Origin: Natronococcus sp047921035
Lineage (GTDB): Archaea > Halobacteriota > Halobacteria > Halobacteriales > Natrialbaceae
Direction of reading: 5' to 3'
DNA length: 64,000 bases
Assembly (NCBI RefSeq): GCF_047921035.1
Contig: NZ_JBLRWX010000001.1
Coordinates: 62,001 to 126,000, forward strand
The notes beneath the pieces are model-generated. The model made no database searches. It was not told where the DNA came from and saw only the letters and a program-made list of their open reading frames with translations. This document shows positions 25,269 through 34,808 of this stretch, one piece after another. Numbering within the stretch: position 1 is the stretch's first letter; the number at the start of each line of letters is the position of its first letter. Both the position numbers and the translations under genes were made by a program.

Positions 25269-26651
25269 TCAGGCCGTCTGTTTGGTTTCGGCGGTCGCGT
25301 GTTCGATCGCGTCGGCGATAACGTCGAGCGCCGTCTCCGCGAGCTCCCGGGTGAGCACCAGCGGCGGCAGCAGTCGGAGGACGTTGCCGTGGCGGCCGGC
25401 CGACCAGACGAGCACGCCGTGCTCGAAGCAGTACTGCTGGATCTCGTCGACGAGATCGTCGGCCGGCGCGCCGTCGCTATCGACGAACTCGGCGCCGATG
25501 AACAGCCCCTGGCCGCGGACGTCGCCGAGGTGGTCGTTCCCGTCGGCGACCTCCCGGAGCCGATCGCGGATGTACGTGCCCAGTTCGCGGCCGTGAGCCA
25601 GCAGGTCGTGGTCCTGAATGTACTCGATGGCGCGGCTGCCGGCCCGCATCGCGACGACGTGGCCACGGTAGGTGCCGGCGTGGTCGCCCGAACCCCACGT
25701 GTCGAGGTCCTCGTGGTACATCGTCGCCGACAGCGGGAAGCCGACGCCGCCAAGCGCCTTCGCCGAGGTCATGACGTCCGGCGTGACGTCGGCCCAATCG
25801 CTGGCCCACCACTCGCCGGTGCGGCCGAAGCCGCTCTGGATCTCGTCGAAGACGAGCGTGACGTCGTTGTCGTCCGCGAGGTCGCGCAGTCCCTGCAGGA
25901 ATCCCTCCGGGGGAGTGATGACGCCGCCCTCGCCCTGAATCGGTTCGACGATCATTCCCGCGGGGTTCGCCAGTCCGCCGTAGGGATCCTCGAGAATCGC
26001 CTGGACCTCCTCGAGGGCGTGGTCGACGGCCTCCTGGGGCTCCTTGCCCTGCTCGAACGGGTTGGGATACGGCGCGTGGACGACGTCGGGCAGCAGCGGC
26101 GTGTAGTGTTCCTTGAAGCTCTTGTTCGAGGTGACGCTCATCGCGCCGGTCGTCGCGCCGTGGTACGCGCCGCGGAACGCGATCAGGCCGTCGCCGCCCG
26201 TGTTGTACTTCGAGAGCTTGATCGAGGCCTCGATGGCGTCGCTGCCGGTCGGGCCGCCGAAGACGACCTTCTGGTTGCCCTGCAGTCCCGAGGGAGCGAT
26301 CTCGTCGAGTTTCTCGATCAGCTCGAGGCGGGCCTCGGTCGGGAAGTCGACCGTGTGAACAAGCTTGTCGGCCTGCTCGTGGACGGCCTCGAGCACGTAG
26401 GGGTTCGCGTGGCCGACGTTGAGCACGCCGATGCCCGCGAACATGTCGATGTAGGTGTTTCCGTCGACGTCACGGACCGTCGCGCCCGAGCCCTCCTCGA
26501 ACGCGACCGGGATGTCCTCGGGGTAGGCGACCGCGCTGCTGTCGATCTCGCGTTGCTTCTCGAGTAGTTCCCGCGAGCGCTGGCCTGGGACGCTGTCGAC
26601 GTTCGGTGCCTCGTCGTAGTGGAGTTCGTCGATCGGTGGACTGCTCGTCAT
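25269..26651 (-). CDS. Class III PLP-dependent aminotransferase (GabT-like)
   Basis: A 460-residue aminotransferase with the VFDEIQSGFGRTGEWWA motif and the PLP lysine in TSAKALGG (about residue 298). The GPTGSDAIEASIKL region matches GABA/diaminobutyrate-type enzymes more than ornithine enzymes. It probably transfers an amino group from a diamine or omega-amino acid to 2-oxoglutarate or pyruvate. ATG 26651 has an AATTATTTATCAC TATA region about 28-35 nt upstream on the minus strand, consistent with a short or absent leader. RidA follows 11 bp later. It is not a close duplicate of the class III enzyme at 19187-20548, since it lacks the Cys insertion. Confidence 0.88.
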   Translation of the reverse strand: MTSSPPIDELHYDEAPNVDSVPGQRSRELLEKQREIDSSAVAYPEDIPVAFEEGSGATVRDVDGNTYIDMFAGIGVLNVGHANPYVLEAVHEQADKLVHTVDFPTEARLELIEKLDEIAPSGLQGNQKVVFGGPTGSDAIEASIKLSKYNTGGDGLIAFRGAYHGATTGAMSVTSNKSFKEHYTPLLPDVVHAPYPNPFEQGKEPQEAVDHALEEVQAILEDPYGGLANPAGMIVEPIQGEGGVITPPEGFLQGLRDLADDNDVTLVFDEIQSGFGRTGEWWASDWADVTPDVMTSAKALGGVGFPLSATMYHEDLDTWGSGDHAGTYRGHVVAMRAGSRAIEYIQDHDLLAHGRELGTYIRDRLREVADGNDHLGDVRGQGLFIGAEFVDSDGAPADDLVDEIQQYCFEHGVLVWSAGRHGNVLRLLPPLVLTRELAETALDVIADAIEHATAETKQTA

Positions 26652-26885
26652 ACGTAGGGCCAGGAGGAACAGTGATAAATAATTTGTCCACAGTAACTAT
26701 AGAGGACGTACACAGAAATCGGTTCGATAACCGGCGGTCGAGCCGCGCGGACGACGGGCGTACACGGGAATCGGTGTCGCTAGACGTTCACTACCGAGGA
26801 CGAACGAGGATATAAACGGGACGAAAGGCGTCGCCGAACCGCCGCGGGAACGGGACGGGAGAACGGATCCCCTCGACTCGAGCGG

Positions 26886-27431
26886 TTACCAGGGTTCGTC
26901 CTTCAGTCCGAGCTGGTAGGCGATCATGTTCGTCGTGACGTGGAGGATCGGCGTGAGGACGACGACGACGGCGATTACGCCCCACGTGAACACCTCGAAG
27001 AACCACTCGGTTGCCAGTAGCGCCGTCAGCGGAAGCGAGACGACGACGAAATCGAGCTGGTCCAGTCCGGGGAACATCGCGCCGCGCTGGCGCCCGGTTC
27101 GGCGCTTGAGAAACGAGGCCGTGATGTCGCCGAGCATCGCCCCCGCGGCGAGGCCGAGTGCCGCCAGCGGCGTAAACGCCGGGACGTCGATCCCGGACGC
27201 CGCGCTCACGTCGTCGGCGACGAGGGTCAGCGCGCCCGCGAGGAGCACGCCCGCGAGGATCCCCGCGGCGGTTCCCCGCCAGGTCTTCCCGTCGCCGAGT
27301 ACGCGCTTGTCGCCCCACGTCCGTCCGCCGTCGATCGGCCGACCGCCGCCGGCCAACACCGCGGCGTTGTTGGGAACGTAGGCCGGCAACATCGCCCAGA
27401 AGGCGACGACGATCGTCTCGAGTACTGCCAT
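26886..27431 (-). CDS. carS: CDP-archaeol synthase CarS
   Basis: A 181-residue membrane enzyme that transfers CTP onto digeranylgeranylglyceryl phosphate to make CDP-archaeol, the activated precursor of archaeal phospholipids. It has about four or five hydrophobic segments. The cytoplasmic motifs DGGRTWGDKRVLGDGKTWRG and DLLGDITASF-like (here AMLGDITASFLKRR, then PGLDQLDFV) are characteristic of the CarS/CdsA family. The frame extends upstream to 27512, but ATG 27431 gives the family length and removes an atypical leader. It is divergent from the proline dehydrogenase gene. Confidence 0.92.
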   Translation of the reverse strand: MAVLETIVVAFWAMLPAYVPNNAAVLAGGGRPIDGGRTWGDKRVLGDGKTWRGTAAGILAGVLLAGALTLVADDVSAASGIDVPAFTPLAALGLAAGAMLGDITASFLKRRTGRQRGAMFPGLDQLDFVVVSLPLTALLATEWFFEVFTWGVIAVVVVLTPILHVTTNMIAYQLGLKDEPW

Positions 27432-27537
27432 GTTCGGCGGGACGAACCCGCAGGTCTTAATCGGGGGTGGTTCGTCCCCGACCCGTCGCGCCGTCGATAA
27501 CATCAGCTCCATATAAGCTCGGCGACGTAGTTACCGT

Positions 27538-28374
27538 ATGATGCTACCAGTCGCGGGCCGATTCGTCGCCGGGGAGGGACCAGCCGAGGCCCTCGAGCAC
27601 GTTCGCCAGCTGAACGAACGGAACGTGAAGGCGATCGTGAACCTGCTGGGGGAACACTACGACGACCGCGAGGCCGCCGCCGCCGACGCCCACGAGTACC
27701 GCGAACTCGTCGCGGACATCGCGCGGTCCGACCTCGAGGCGACGGTGTCGGTCAAACCCTCCCAGATCGGGCTCGATCTGGGCGAGGACGTCTTCCGGGA
27801 GAACCTCGAGGGGATCGTCGACGCGGCGGCCGACCGGGGCGTGTTCGTCTGGATCGACATGGAAGATCACACGACGACGGACGCGACCCTCGACGCCTAC
27901 GAGGAGCTGGCGCGGGAGCACGGGGGAGGGGTGGGCGTCTGCGTTCAGGCGAACCTCAAACGGACCCGGGAGGACGTGAGGCGGCTCGCGGACATCCCCG
28001 GGAAGGTCCGGTTCGTCAAGGGCGCCTACGACGAGCCGGCCGAGATCGCCTACAAGGACAAAGAGGCCGTCAACCGGGAGTACGAGGCCCTGCTCGAGTA
28101 CGCCTTCGAACAGTTCGAGGGCGGGATCGCGATCGGCAGCCACGATCCGGCGATGATCGACCGCGCGATCGAACTCCACGAGGAGTACGGCACCGGCTTC
28201 GAGATCCAGATGCTGATGGGCGTGCGCGACGACGCCCAGTTCGAACTCGCCGAGGAGTACGAGGTCTACCAGTACGTCCCCTACGGCGACCGCTGGATGT
28301 CGTACTTCTACCGCCGGGCGATGGAACGCAAGGAGAACCTCTGGTTCGCGGTTCGGGCGGTTCTGGGTCGGTAA
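27538..28374 (+). CDS. Proline dehydrogenase
   Basis: A 278-residue flavoprotein of the stand-alone PutA/ProDH type, a TIM barrel that oxidises proline to pyrroline-5-carboxylate with FAD. Family motifs are visible: VSVKPSQIGLD (about residues 80-90), VWIDMEDH (about 105), RFVKGAYDEP (about 160), IGSHDP (about 200), FEIQMLMGVR (about 222) and a C-terminal YGDRWMSYFYRRAMER (about 252-267). Those C-terminal Arg residues bind the proline carboxylate. It is soluble with no membrane anchor. No P5C dehydrogenase lies adjacent. ATG 27538 is followed by a second ATG; either may be used. Confidence 0.92.
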   Translation: MMLPVAGRFVAGEGPAEALEHVRQLNERNVKAIVNLLGEHYDDREAAAADAHEYRELVADIARSDLEATVSVKPSQIGLDLGEDVFRENLEGIVDAAADRGVFVWIDMEDHTTTDATLDAYEELAREHGGGVGVCVQANLKRTREDVRRLADIPGKVRFVKGAYDEPAEIAYKDKEAVNREYEALLEYAFEQFEGGIAIGSHDPAMIDRAIELHEEYGTGFEIQMLMGVRDDAQFELAEEYEVYQYVPYGDRWMSYFYRRAMERKENLWFAVRAVLGR

Positions 28375-28414
28375 AGGAAAGGGCTCATTAGCCCCTGGTG
28401 AGAGATGACGGACA

Positions 28415-29131
28415 ATGGCTTCGTGGAAGCGGGACTTCGCGAGCGGGCTGATCGTCCTCGGCCCCATCCTCGTGACCCTCTACGTCATCTACTGGCTCTA
28501 CGGGCTCATCGCAGGGCTGACTCCGGGGCTGATCCTCGACGAGGCCGCGCTCCGGCCGCTGATCCCCGGCGAGGGCGCCCAGGCCCAGCAGACCCGCGAG
28601 GAGATCGCCCAGTTCCTCCGGGTGATCGTCGCGCTGACGGTCCTGGTGATCCTGACGTTCTCGGTCGGCTACCTCATGCGGACGACCGTCGGCGGGCTGG
28701 TCGAACGGCTGGTCGACAACGTCGCCAACCGCGTGCCGGTGATCCGAGTCGTCTACAACGCCTCGAAGATGGCCGCCGAGACCGCCTTCGGCGAGCAGGA
28801 CTCCCTGCAGAAACCCGTCAAGCTCGAGACCTGGGAGGGGCTTCGAATGACCGCGTTCAAGACCGGGAAGGTGACCGAGGACGGCCGCGAGGTCCTCTTT
28901 CTGCCGACGTCGCCGAACATCACGACCGGGTTCGTCATCGAGGTCGAGTCCAGCCGGATCACCGAACTCGACGAGGACGTCGAGGACGCCCTGACCCGCG
29001 TGCTGAGTGCCGGCTTCGGCGACTCGAGCCGAAACCGGGACATGGGAGCCGGCGTCTCGATCGACGTCGTCGACGAGGCGACGACCGACGGTGGGGAGAC
29101 CGACGCCAAGAAGGGGCGGCTCGAGGACTGA
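28415..29131 (+). CDS. DUF502 family membrane protein
   Basis: A 238-residue protein with two hydrophobic segments, about residues 10-30 and 68-88. Family landmarks are the N-terminal DFASGLIVLGPILVTLYVIYW segment region, the RVPVIRVVYNASKM block after the second helix, and a conserved beta-rich domain ending in FLPTSPNITTGFV. DUF502 proteins are found in bacteria, archaea and plants; their biochemical role is not well established. It starts 40 bp after proline dehydrogenase on the same strand and may share its transcript. The tail is acidic and charged. Confidence 0.85.
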   Translation: MASWKRDFASGLIVLGPILVTLYVIYWLYGLIAGLTPGLILDEAALRPLIPGEGAQAQQTREEIAQFLRVIVALTVLVILTFSVGYLMRTTVGGLVERLVDNVANRVPVIRVVYNASKMAAETAFGEQDSLQKPVKLETWEGLRMTAFKTGKVTEDGREVLFLPTSPNITTGFVIEVESSRITELDEDVEDALTRVLSAGFGDSSRNRDMGAGVSIDVVDEATTDGGETDAKKGRLED

Positions 29132-29231
29132 CCGCGAACACCCGTCGAAGCCGTTCTCGAGAACGTCGGCCGCGAGCCCGTTCGACAGGGAAACCAGAAC
29201 CTTTTGAGCCGGCGCCCCCCTCCGATCGACT

Positions 29232-29669
29232 ATGCAACGACGAGCGGTTCTCGCCGGAGCCTCGAGCCTCGCCGTGCTTGCCGGTTGTCTCTCCGACGAC
29301 GAGGTCGACGACCGCGGCGAGATCGAGATCGTGATCGACGGCGAGCCGGTGAACCTCTCCGAGGATCGGTACCAGGCCGAACACGCCGAAAACCACTCGA
29401 TGGACTTCCACCTCCACGAGGGCAGCGATCAGTGGTACATGGAGGGCGAGGAACGGGTCACGTTCGCCGAAGGGATCGACCTGCTGCCGTACTTCTCGTT
29501 CGAAACGGTCGGCGACGACTACGTCCTCGAGCACGACGGCGACACCTACGACGAGGCCGACGCCAGCACCGAAATGACGTTTCTGGTCGACGGCGAATCG
29601 GTCGACCCGACCGAGTACACGCTCGAGGACGGCGACGAGATGGTCCTCGAGGTGTCGACTACCGAGTGA
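29232..29669 (+). CDS. Small Tat lipoprotein, unknown function
   Basis: A 145-residue protein with a very short twin-arginine signal (MQRRAVLAG) and a lipobox (LAGC at residues 17-20), so it is predicted to be lipid-anchored on the outer membrane face. The mature part is acidic and probably all beta: IEIVIDGEPVNL and MTFLVDGESVDPTEY repeat a similar strand pattern. No known catalytic motif was seen. The type recurs in haloarchaea, but I know of no experimental role. It stands alone about 100 bp after the DUF502 gene. Confidence 0.75.
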   Translation: MQRRAVLAGASSLAVLAGCLSDDEVDDRGEIEIVIDGEPVNLSEDRYQAEHAENHSMDFHLHEGSDQWYMEGEERVTFAEGIDLLPYFSFETVGDDYVLEHDGDTYDEADASTEMTFLVDGESVDPTEYTLEDGDEMVLEVSTTE

Positions 29670-29866
29670 GGGCCGCCCTGACGAGCGAGTCCGAAACTGG
29701 GCCGACGAACGTCCTCACGAAAGGCGTTCGGTTGGTACCTGCTACGGCAGACTCACGCGTCACGCGGAGCTCTCAAGCCGTCTTCTTTCCGACTTCTCGA
29801 GATCGACGCTGCTAGAGCGGCGTCGCTGCCGCATAGCGCGAAAGACCGCAGAACAGAGGGCGGTTC

Positions 29867-30796
29867 CTAAACGTACGTGAACCACTCGTCGTACTCGTCG
29901 GTACGACGCTCGACGACCTCGAAGAACTTCGACTGGATCTCCTCGGTAACCGGGCCGCGGTCGCCGTCCCCGATGACGACGTTGTCGACCTTCCGGATGG
30001 GCGTGACCTCGGCCGCCGAGCCGGTGAAGAACAGTTCGTCGGCGGTGTTGAGTTCGCCCCGCGAGATCGAGGCTCTGTCGTGGACGGTGTACCCCAGATC
30101 CTCCGCGAGCGTGATGACGGTCTTGCGGGTGATGCCGTCGAGGATCGACTCCGAGAGCCCCGGCGTGTAGATCTCGCCGTCCCGAACCATGAAGATGTTC
30201 TCGCCGGGCCCTTCCGCGACGTCGCCTTCCTTGTTCAGCACGATCGCCTCGGCGTAGCCGTTCCGGCGGGCCTCCTCGCCGGCGAGCATGCTGTTGACGT
30301 ACAGCCCCGTCGTCTTCGCGTTCGTCGGAATCTGGCTCGAGGCGTGTTTCCGCCAGGAGGAGACCATCACCTCGATCCCGTTCTCGAGGGCGTCCTCGCC
30401 GAGGTAGGTCCCCCACGGCCAGGCGGCGATCGCGATCCGGGTCGGGCAGTCGCTCGGGCTCACGCCGAGGCTATCGTAGCCGTAGAAGGCGACCGGACGG
30501 ATGTAACACGAGGCCAGGTCCTGGCTCCGGACGAGTTCGAGCGTCGCCTCGGTCAGCTCCTCGGCGTCGTGGCCGATCTCCATCTCGTACGGTTTGGCGG
30601 ACTGGTAGAGCCGCTCGAGGTGGGCGTCCCAGCGAAAGATCGCGGGCCCCTCCTCGGTGTCGTAGCAGCGCGCCCCCTCGAAGATCCCGCTTCCGTAGTG
30701 GAGGGCGTGCGTGAGGACGTGAATCTGCGCGTCGTCCCAGTCAACGAACTCCCCGTCCATCCAGATCGTGTCGACGTCCATCTCGTCGAATCCCAT
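29867..30796 (-). CDS. ilvE: Branched-chain amino acid aminotransferase
   Basis: A 309-residue fold-type IV PLP enzyme for the last step of valine, leucine and isoleucine synthesis. The N-terminal HALHYGSGIFEG motif, the PLP lysine in TNAKTTGLYVNSML (about residue 161), and the EGPGENIFMV and TPGLSESILDGITR motifs are all typical of IlvE. The start at ATG 30796 is preferred; ATG 30781 would remove five residues. It is a single gene, convergent with the lipoprotein gene and separated from it by about 200 bp in which I see no further gene. Confidence 0.93.
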   Translation of the reverse strand: MGFDEMDVDTIWMDGEFVDWDDAQIHVLTHALHYGSGIFEGARCYDTEEGPAIFRWDAHLERLYQSAKPYEMEIGHDAEELTEATLELVRSQDLASCYIRPVAFYGYDSLGVSPSDCPTRIAIAAWPWGTYLGEDALENGIEVMVSSWRKHASSQIPTNAKTTGLYVNSMLAGEEARRNGYAEAIVLNKEGDVAEGPGENIFMVRDGEIYTPGLSESILDGITRKTVITLAEDLGYTVHDRASISRGELNTADELFFTGSAAEVTPIRKVDNVVIGDGDRGPVTEEIQSKFFEVVERRTDEYDEWFTYV

Positions 30797-30895
30797 GGAC
30801 GGGGGGACGGAGCCCTCCGTAATGAACGTTCGCGATTGACCGGAGAAGTGCCGCCGGGCGACGGGTAAGGAACGTGTTGCGACCGACAGGGTCCG

Positions 30896-32929
30896 TTACC
30901 GATCCCGGAGCCGAACCGCCTCGAGCGCGACGGCGACGGCCCCGACGACCGCGACCGCGACCGCGCCGAACTGCAGGAGGACGACGAACGGCGAATCCTC
31001 GCTTCCGTCGTCGTGGTCCGCGCCGTGATCGTGCTCGTCGTGATCGTGCTCCGCATCGGGATCGGCGGCATCGTCGCCGTGGTCGTGATCCGCGTGCTCG
31101 TCGCCCGAGACCGCGATCGCGTCGATCCACTCGCTCACGTACGAGCCGTCGGGCGCGCCGGTGACGCGCAGGTCCCAGTGGCCCGCGGCGGGGAGCGGCT
31201 GGACCGTCGCGTAGGCGCCGTCGTCGGTCTCCTCGAGTTCGACCTCGATCTCGGTTCCGTCCTCGCTGCTCGCGAGCAACCGAACGGGCTGCTCCGAGGC
31301 CATCGGCTCCCCGTCGTCGTCGAGGAACGCCACCTCGAAGACGATCGGTTCGTCGGCCTCGAGCACGAAGTAGTCGTCCCCGTCGCCCTCTTCTGCGGCC
31401 GGGACCGCGGCGATCTCGAGGAGCCCGTCGTCGTACTCGCGTTCGATCGTCGACTCGACGAGGTCGTCGTCCGCGCCGGCGACGGCCGCCGTCGGCGCCG
31501 ACGTGAGCAGCCCGGAGAGGAGCAATACGGCGACCAGAACGGCTAGCTCGAGCCGGACGGTCCGGACGGTCGTTCGCAACCGGCCGTCGGCTTCGCGGGC
31601 GTCGGTTCCGCCGTCGGTGGTCGTCGGTCTCGAGGATCCGGCCGAGCTGACGGGACGGGAGGACTCGAGCCGTCCCAGGAGGACGAACCGCGTCGCGCCC
31701 CCGAGCCCGAGTGCGAGGGCGACGAGTGCCAGCTTCGCGACGAGGGCGAGCCCGTACGTCGTCTCGGTGAGGCCGTCCGCTTCGGGAACGTGCCAGGAGG
31801 CGAGGACGAATCCCGTCGCTACAACGAGGGTGACACCGCCCAGTGCGAGGACGGAAAATCGCCGGATCGTGTCGGCGACGAGGGCGGTTCGGTCGCCGAC
31901 CGCGGCCTCCCGGGCCGTCGGAACGACGGCGAGAGCGAGCACCGCCAGGCCGCCGATCCAGAGCCCGGCACCGACGATGTGAACGACGTCGACGATCGTT
32001 CCCTGGAGGCGATCGATCGCCGTCGCCGAGTGGCTCGTCCAGGCGACCGTTCCCGCGAGGGCGAGCGCCCCGACGAACGTGCCGGCAAGCGCGGATCCGC
32101 GGGCACCACCTCGACTCCGCCGGACGACGACCGCGGTGACGAGTACCGCCACGACCAGCTGGGCGAGCCAGGCCTGCCCGAGCGGCGTCTCGAGGAACTG
32201 GGTGAGGGTGTCGACCGAAAGCGGACCCAGGCTCGTACTCCGGACGAGCCCGAGCACGAGTGCGCTCGCGAGGGTGAGAACCGCGGCGCCGACGAGCAGT
32301 CGACCGATTCGTCGGTCGAGGGAGGCCCGCCGATCGCCGGTATTCCGAGCGAAGACCGGGCCGGCGGCGACGGCTGCGGTCACCGGAATCCCGACCAGTC
32401 CGACGATCCCGACGAGCAACAGCCCCTTCGAGCCCGCCTCGATCGGCGAGATCGACTCGTCGGTCTCGTCGCCCTCCTGGGCCTCGAGCACCGCGTCGCG
32501 GTCGAGGGGTTCGTCGCCGACGGCAAAGAAGAACGAGCCCGACGTGGTGTGGCCGTCGTCGGCGAGGATCTCCCAGTCGACGGCGTACATCCCCTCCTCG
32601 TCGGCGCCCTCGATCGGCACGCGAACGATCTGGCTATCGTCGGGATCGATCTCGGGTTCGCCGGCGACGTCCTCGCCGTCGGGCCCCTGGACGGAGACAT
32701 CGGCGTTGACGATCCCGTCGCCCGAGAAGAACAGCGTGACGGCATCCGGAGGTGTCTCGAGCTGTTCGCCGTTCGCCGGATCCGACTCGCTGAGGTAGGC
32801 GTGGGCCGCGACCGGGGTCGCGACGAGAGCGATCGCGAGGCCGGCGACGACGAGACACGCCAGTACCGCCGCGAGGAGCGAGGTGCGGGTTCGCGATCCG
32901 CGCCCGGCGAGCGACGAGTTCGACGGCAT
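30896..32929 (-). CDS. CopC-CopD fusion protein, probable copper handling
   Basis: A 677-residue protein. An N-terminal signal segment leads to a CopC-like domain beginning HAYLSESDPANGE (about residues 42-135), where the first His is a classic copper ligand. About eight membrane helices of the CopD type follow (about 165-460). A C-terminal extracytoplasmic beta domain comes next, then a His/Asp-rich linker with repeated DHDH-like clusters (about 615-650) and a final helix. CopC/CopD proteins bind and move copper across the membrane. The His-rich linker would bind metal. It lies 3 bp after the YVTN lipoprotein gene and near a regulator, so the cluster is probably copper-responsive. Confidence 0.85.
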   Translation of the reverse strand: MPSNSSLAGRGSRTRTSLLAAVLACLVVAGLAIALVATPVAAHAYLSESDPANGEQLETPPDAVTLFFSGDGIVNADVSVQGPDGEDVAGEPEIDPDDSQIVRVPIEGADEEGMYAVDWEILADDGHTTSGSFFFAVGDEPLDRDAVLEAQEGDETDESISPIEAGSKGLLLVGIVGLVGIPVTAAVAAGPVFARNTGDRRASLDRRIGRLLVGAAVLTLASALVLGLVRSTSLGPLSVDTLTQFLETPLGQAWLAQLVVAVLVTAVVVRRSRGGARGSALAGTFVGALALAGTVAWTSHSATAIDRLQGTIVDVVHIVGAGLWIGGLAVLALAVVPTAREAAVGDRTALVADTIRRFSVLALGGVTLVVATGFVLASWHVPEADGLTETTYGLALVAKLALVALALGLGGATRFVLLGRLESSRPVSSAGSSRPTTTDGGTDAREADGRLRTTVRTVRLELAVLVAVLLLSGLLTSAPTAAVAGADDDLVESTIEREYDDGLLEIAAVPAAEEGDGDDYFVLEADEPIVFEVAFLDDDGEPMASEQPVRLLASSEDGTEIEVELEETDDGAYATVQPLPAAGHWDLRVTGAPDGSYVSEWIDAIAVSGDEHADHDHGDDAADPDAEHDHDEHDHGADHDDGSEDSPFVVLLQFGAVAVAVVGAVAVALEAVRLRDR

Positions 32930-32932
32930 CGG

Positions 32933-34141
32933 TTAGCGGAGCTTGCCTGTGTAGCCGGTCCCGGAGTCGCCGACGTACTGGACCGTGTCGACGCCCTCCT
33001 CGACCTCGACCTGTGCGACGGCGTCCTGGGCGTCCATGTCGACGACGGCGACAGTACCGTCGGCGTCAGCGGGGCTGACGAAGTAGCCGCCCCCGGCGAC
33101 GCCGGTCCGGTGGAGGTGCTGTGCTCCCTCGGGGCGCTCGATGTCGCCGATCTCGACCGTCTCGACGACCTCGCCGGCCTCGACGTCGATGACCGACGCC
33201 TGATCGGTCCGAGTGTGGGCCGTGTAGGCGTACAGCGTTCCGTCCTCGCTCTCGTGGTAGCGGAGCGCGTCCGGGCCTTCGTCGACCTCGACGACCGCGA
33301 GCTCCTCGCTGTCCTCGCTGGTTGCGTCGAGAAACCGAACGCTGTTCCCGTCGAGAACGCCCAGGACCTCCTCGTCGGGCGAGAGGTACATCCCGCCCGC
33401 GAAGTCGAGGTACTCGACGACCTCGTCGCTCTCGGTGTCGACGACGGCGGTCTCGTCTCCGTGCTCGAAGTACGCCAGCTCCGTCTCGGGGGCGTAGGCC
33501 TTGTAGTGAGTTCCCTCCTCCTCGTTCTCGAGTTCGATGTAATCGGTTCGCTCGTACTCCTCGAGGTCCATGATCAGCGCCGCAGGGTCGTTGACGTTCG
33601 TCGCGTAGCCCATCGAGCCCATGTCCTCGTGGTAGAGCAGCTTGCCGTGGCCCTCCGCTTCGAGCCCCGACTCGACGATCTCGGTGACCTCGTGGGAGTC
33701 GGTGTCGATGACGTAGAACGTGCCCTCGTCGTCGGCGTGAGCCCACATCTCGTCGTCGTTCGGGTGATACATGTGCGTCGGATCCGGGCCGATATCGACC
33801 TCGTCGACGATCTCGTGGTTCTCGGTGTCGATGACGAGCACCTGCGACGGCGACTCTCTGAGGACGTAGATCTCGCTGTAGTCGGCCGTGATCCGCGGGT
33901 CGCCCCATCCCTCGTCCTCGAGTCCGTCGGTGATCTCGTCGACGACCTCGCCGTCCTCGGGATCGATGACCGCGATCGCGTTCGGGGCGAAGGCGTAGAT
34001 CAGTCCCTCGCCGTCGCCGTTCTCGCCGTCGGTCTCCGATTCCTCGTCGTCGCCATCCTCACCGGCACAGCCCGCGATACCGACGACGAGTCCGCTTCCA
34101 GCTACCTGTGCGAAACGCCGTCGCGTGACCGATCGGTCCAT
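32933..34141 (-). CDS. YVTN-type beta-propeller Tat lipoprotein
   Basis: A 402-residue exported protein. It has a twin-arginine signal (TRRRFAQVAG), a lipobox (IAGC) and an acidic linker. Repeated strand units such as AVIDPEDGEVVDEI, VLVIDTENHEIVDEV and FYVIDTDSHEVTEIV follow, each about 45 residues apart, forming a beta propeller. Several His and Met residues (HMYHPND, HEDMGSMGY) lie in loops and could bind copper. The CopC-CopD gene starts 3 bp downstream and is likely co-transcribed. The role is probably in extracellular metal binding or sensing, which is inferred from the partner gene. Confidence 0.8.
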   Translation of the reverse strand: MDRSVTRRRFAQVAGSGLVVGIAGCAGEDGDDEESETDGENGDGEGLIYAFAPNAIAVIDPEDGEVVDEITDGLEDEGWGDPRITADYSEIYVLRESPSQVLVIDTENHEIVDEVDIGPDPTHMYHPNDDEMWAHADDEGTFYVIDTDSHEVTEIVESGLEAEGHGKLLYHEDMGSMGYATNVNDPAALIMDLEEYERTDYIELENEEEGTHYKAYAPETELAYFEHGDETAVVDTESDEVVEYLDFAGGMYLSPDEEVLGVLDGNSVRFLDATSEDSEELAVVEVDEGPDALRYHESEDGTLYAYTAHTRTDQASVIDVEAGEVVETVEIGDIERPEGAQHLHRTGVAGGGYFVSPADADGTVAVVDMDAQDAVAQVEVEEGVDTVQYVGDSGTGYTGKLR

Positions 34142-34280
34142 ACTCGACTCTCCTCACGGTCGACTACGTTCCTTCTGGTGCGATCGTCGAAATCAGGGTA
34201 CGACTCTCGAAATCACCTGTCACAGGAGAGATGCGCCTCTCGTCCCCGGGCGATCGAGACCGGGCCGTCGACGCTCGGCG

Positions 34281-34808
34281 CTACCCCGAGCCCGGGCCGC
34301 CCTCGAGCAGATCGTCGACGAGGCGGGTGAACCGGTCCAGCAGGCGATCCGGAACCGTCGGCTCGACCGTCGACAGCAACGCCGCGGTGCGTTCGCGGTT
34401 CGCGAGTCGGAGGACGACACGGTTGCGCTCGTCGTAGGTCTTCTCGACGACCCCCCGTTCGACGAGTCGCTCGAGGTGGTACTCGAGCGTGCTCCGGGCG
34501 ATCTCGAGCGCGTCGGCGACCCCACTCGGTCCCGTCGGCTCGTGCTCGATCAGGTGGACGACGATCCCACGGGCGGTTTCGCGCCGGAACACCGCCAGCA
34601 TCGCCCGCTCGCGTTCGTCGTACTCCGGCGGGTAGTAGTGGGTTCGACCGTAGAACTCCCCGCGAACGAGTTCGCCGTCGTCGATCAATCGGCGGACGTG
34701 GTACTGGATCTGCCCCGGTGCGAACGACGACTCCCTGACGAGTTCGTTGAAGTGGATCCCGGCGTTTGCGTGGACGTGCGCTCTGATCTGTCGTCTCGTC
34801 TCTGTCAT
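34281..34808 (-). CDS. Two-winged-helix transcription regulator
   Basis: A 175-residue protein with two consecutive winged-helix domains. The first is FNELVRESSFAPGQIQYHVR (about residues 20-39), the second a region with GVADALEIARSTLEYHLERL (about 95-114). The tandem arrangement is typical of a haloarchaeal regulator type related to ArsR. No metal-binding Cys pair is seen. It lies directly upstream of, and on the same strand as, the propeller lipoprotein and CopC-CopD genes, and divergent from a small membrane protein gene. It probably controls this cluster. Confidence 0.82.
   Translation of the reverse strand: MTETRRQIRAHVHANAGIHFNELVRESSFAPGQIQYHVRRLIDDGELVRGEFYGRTHYYPPEYDERERAMLAVFRRETARGIVVHLIEHEPTGPSGVADALEIARSTLEYHLERLVERGVVEKTYDERNRVVLRLANRERTAALLSTVEPTVPDRLLDRFTRLVDDLLEGGPGSG

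Noticed and set aside
19187..26651. Reading the two class III aminotransferases as a recent duplication
   Set aside because: Their N-termini, PLP regions and the Cys insertion differ too much; they are separate family members.
31790..34330. 846-codon plus-strand ORF opposite the CopC-CopD and propeller genes
   Set aside because: It spans two well-supported minus-strand genes and their junction; its composition (Arg/Gly/Asp-rich) is that of a shadow frame.
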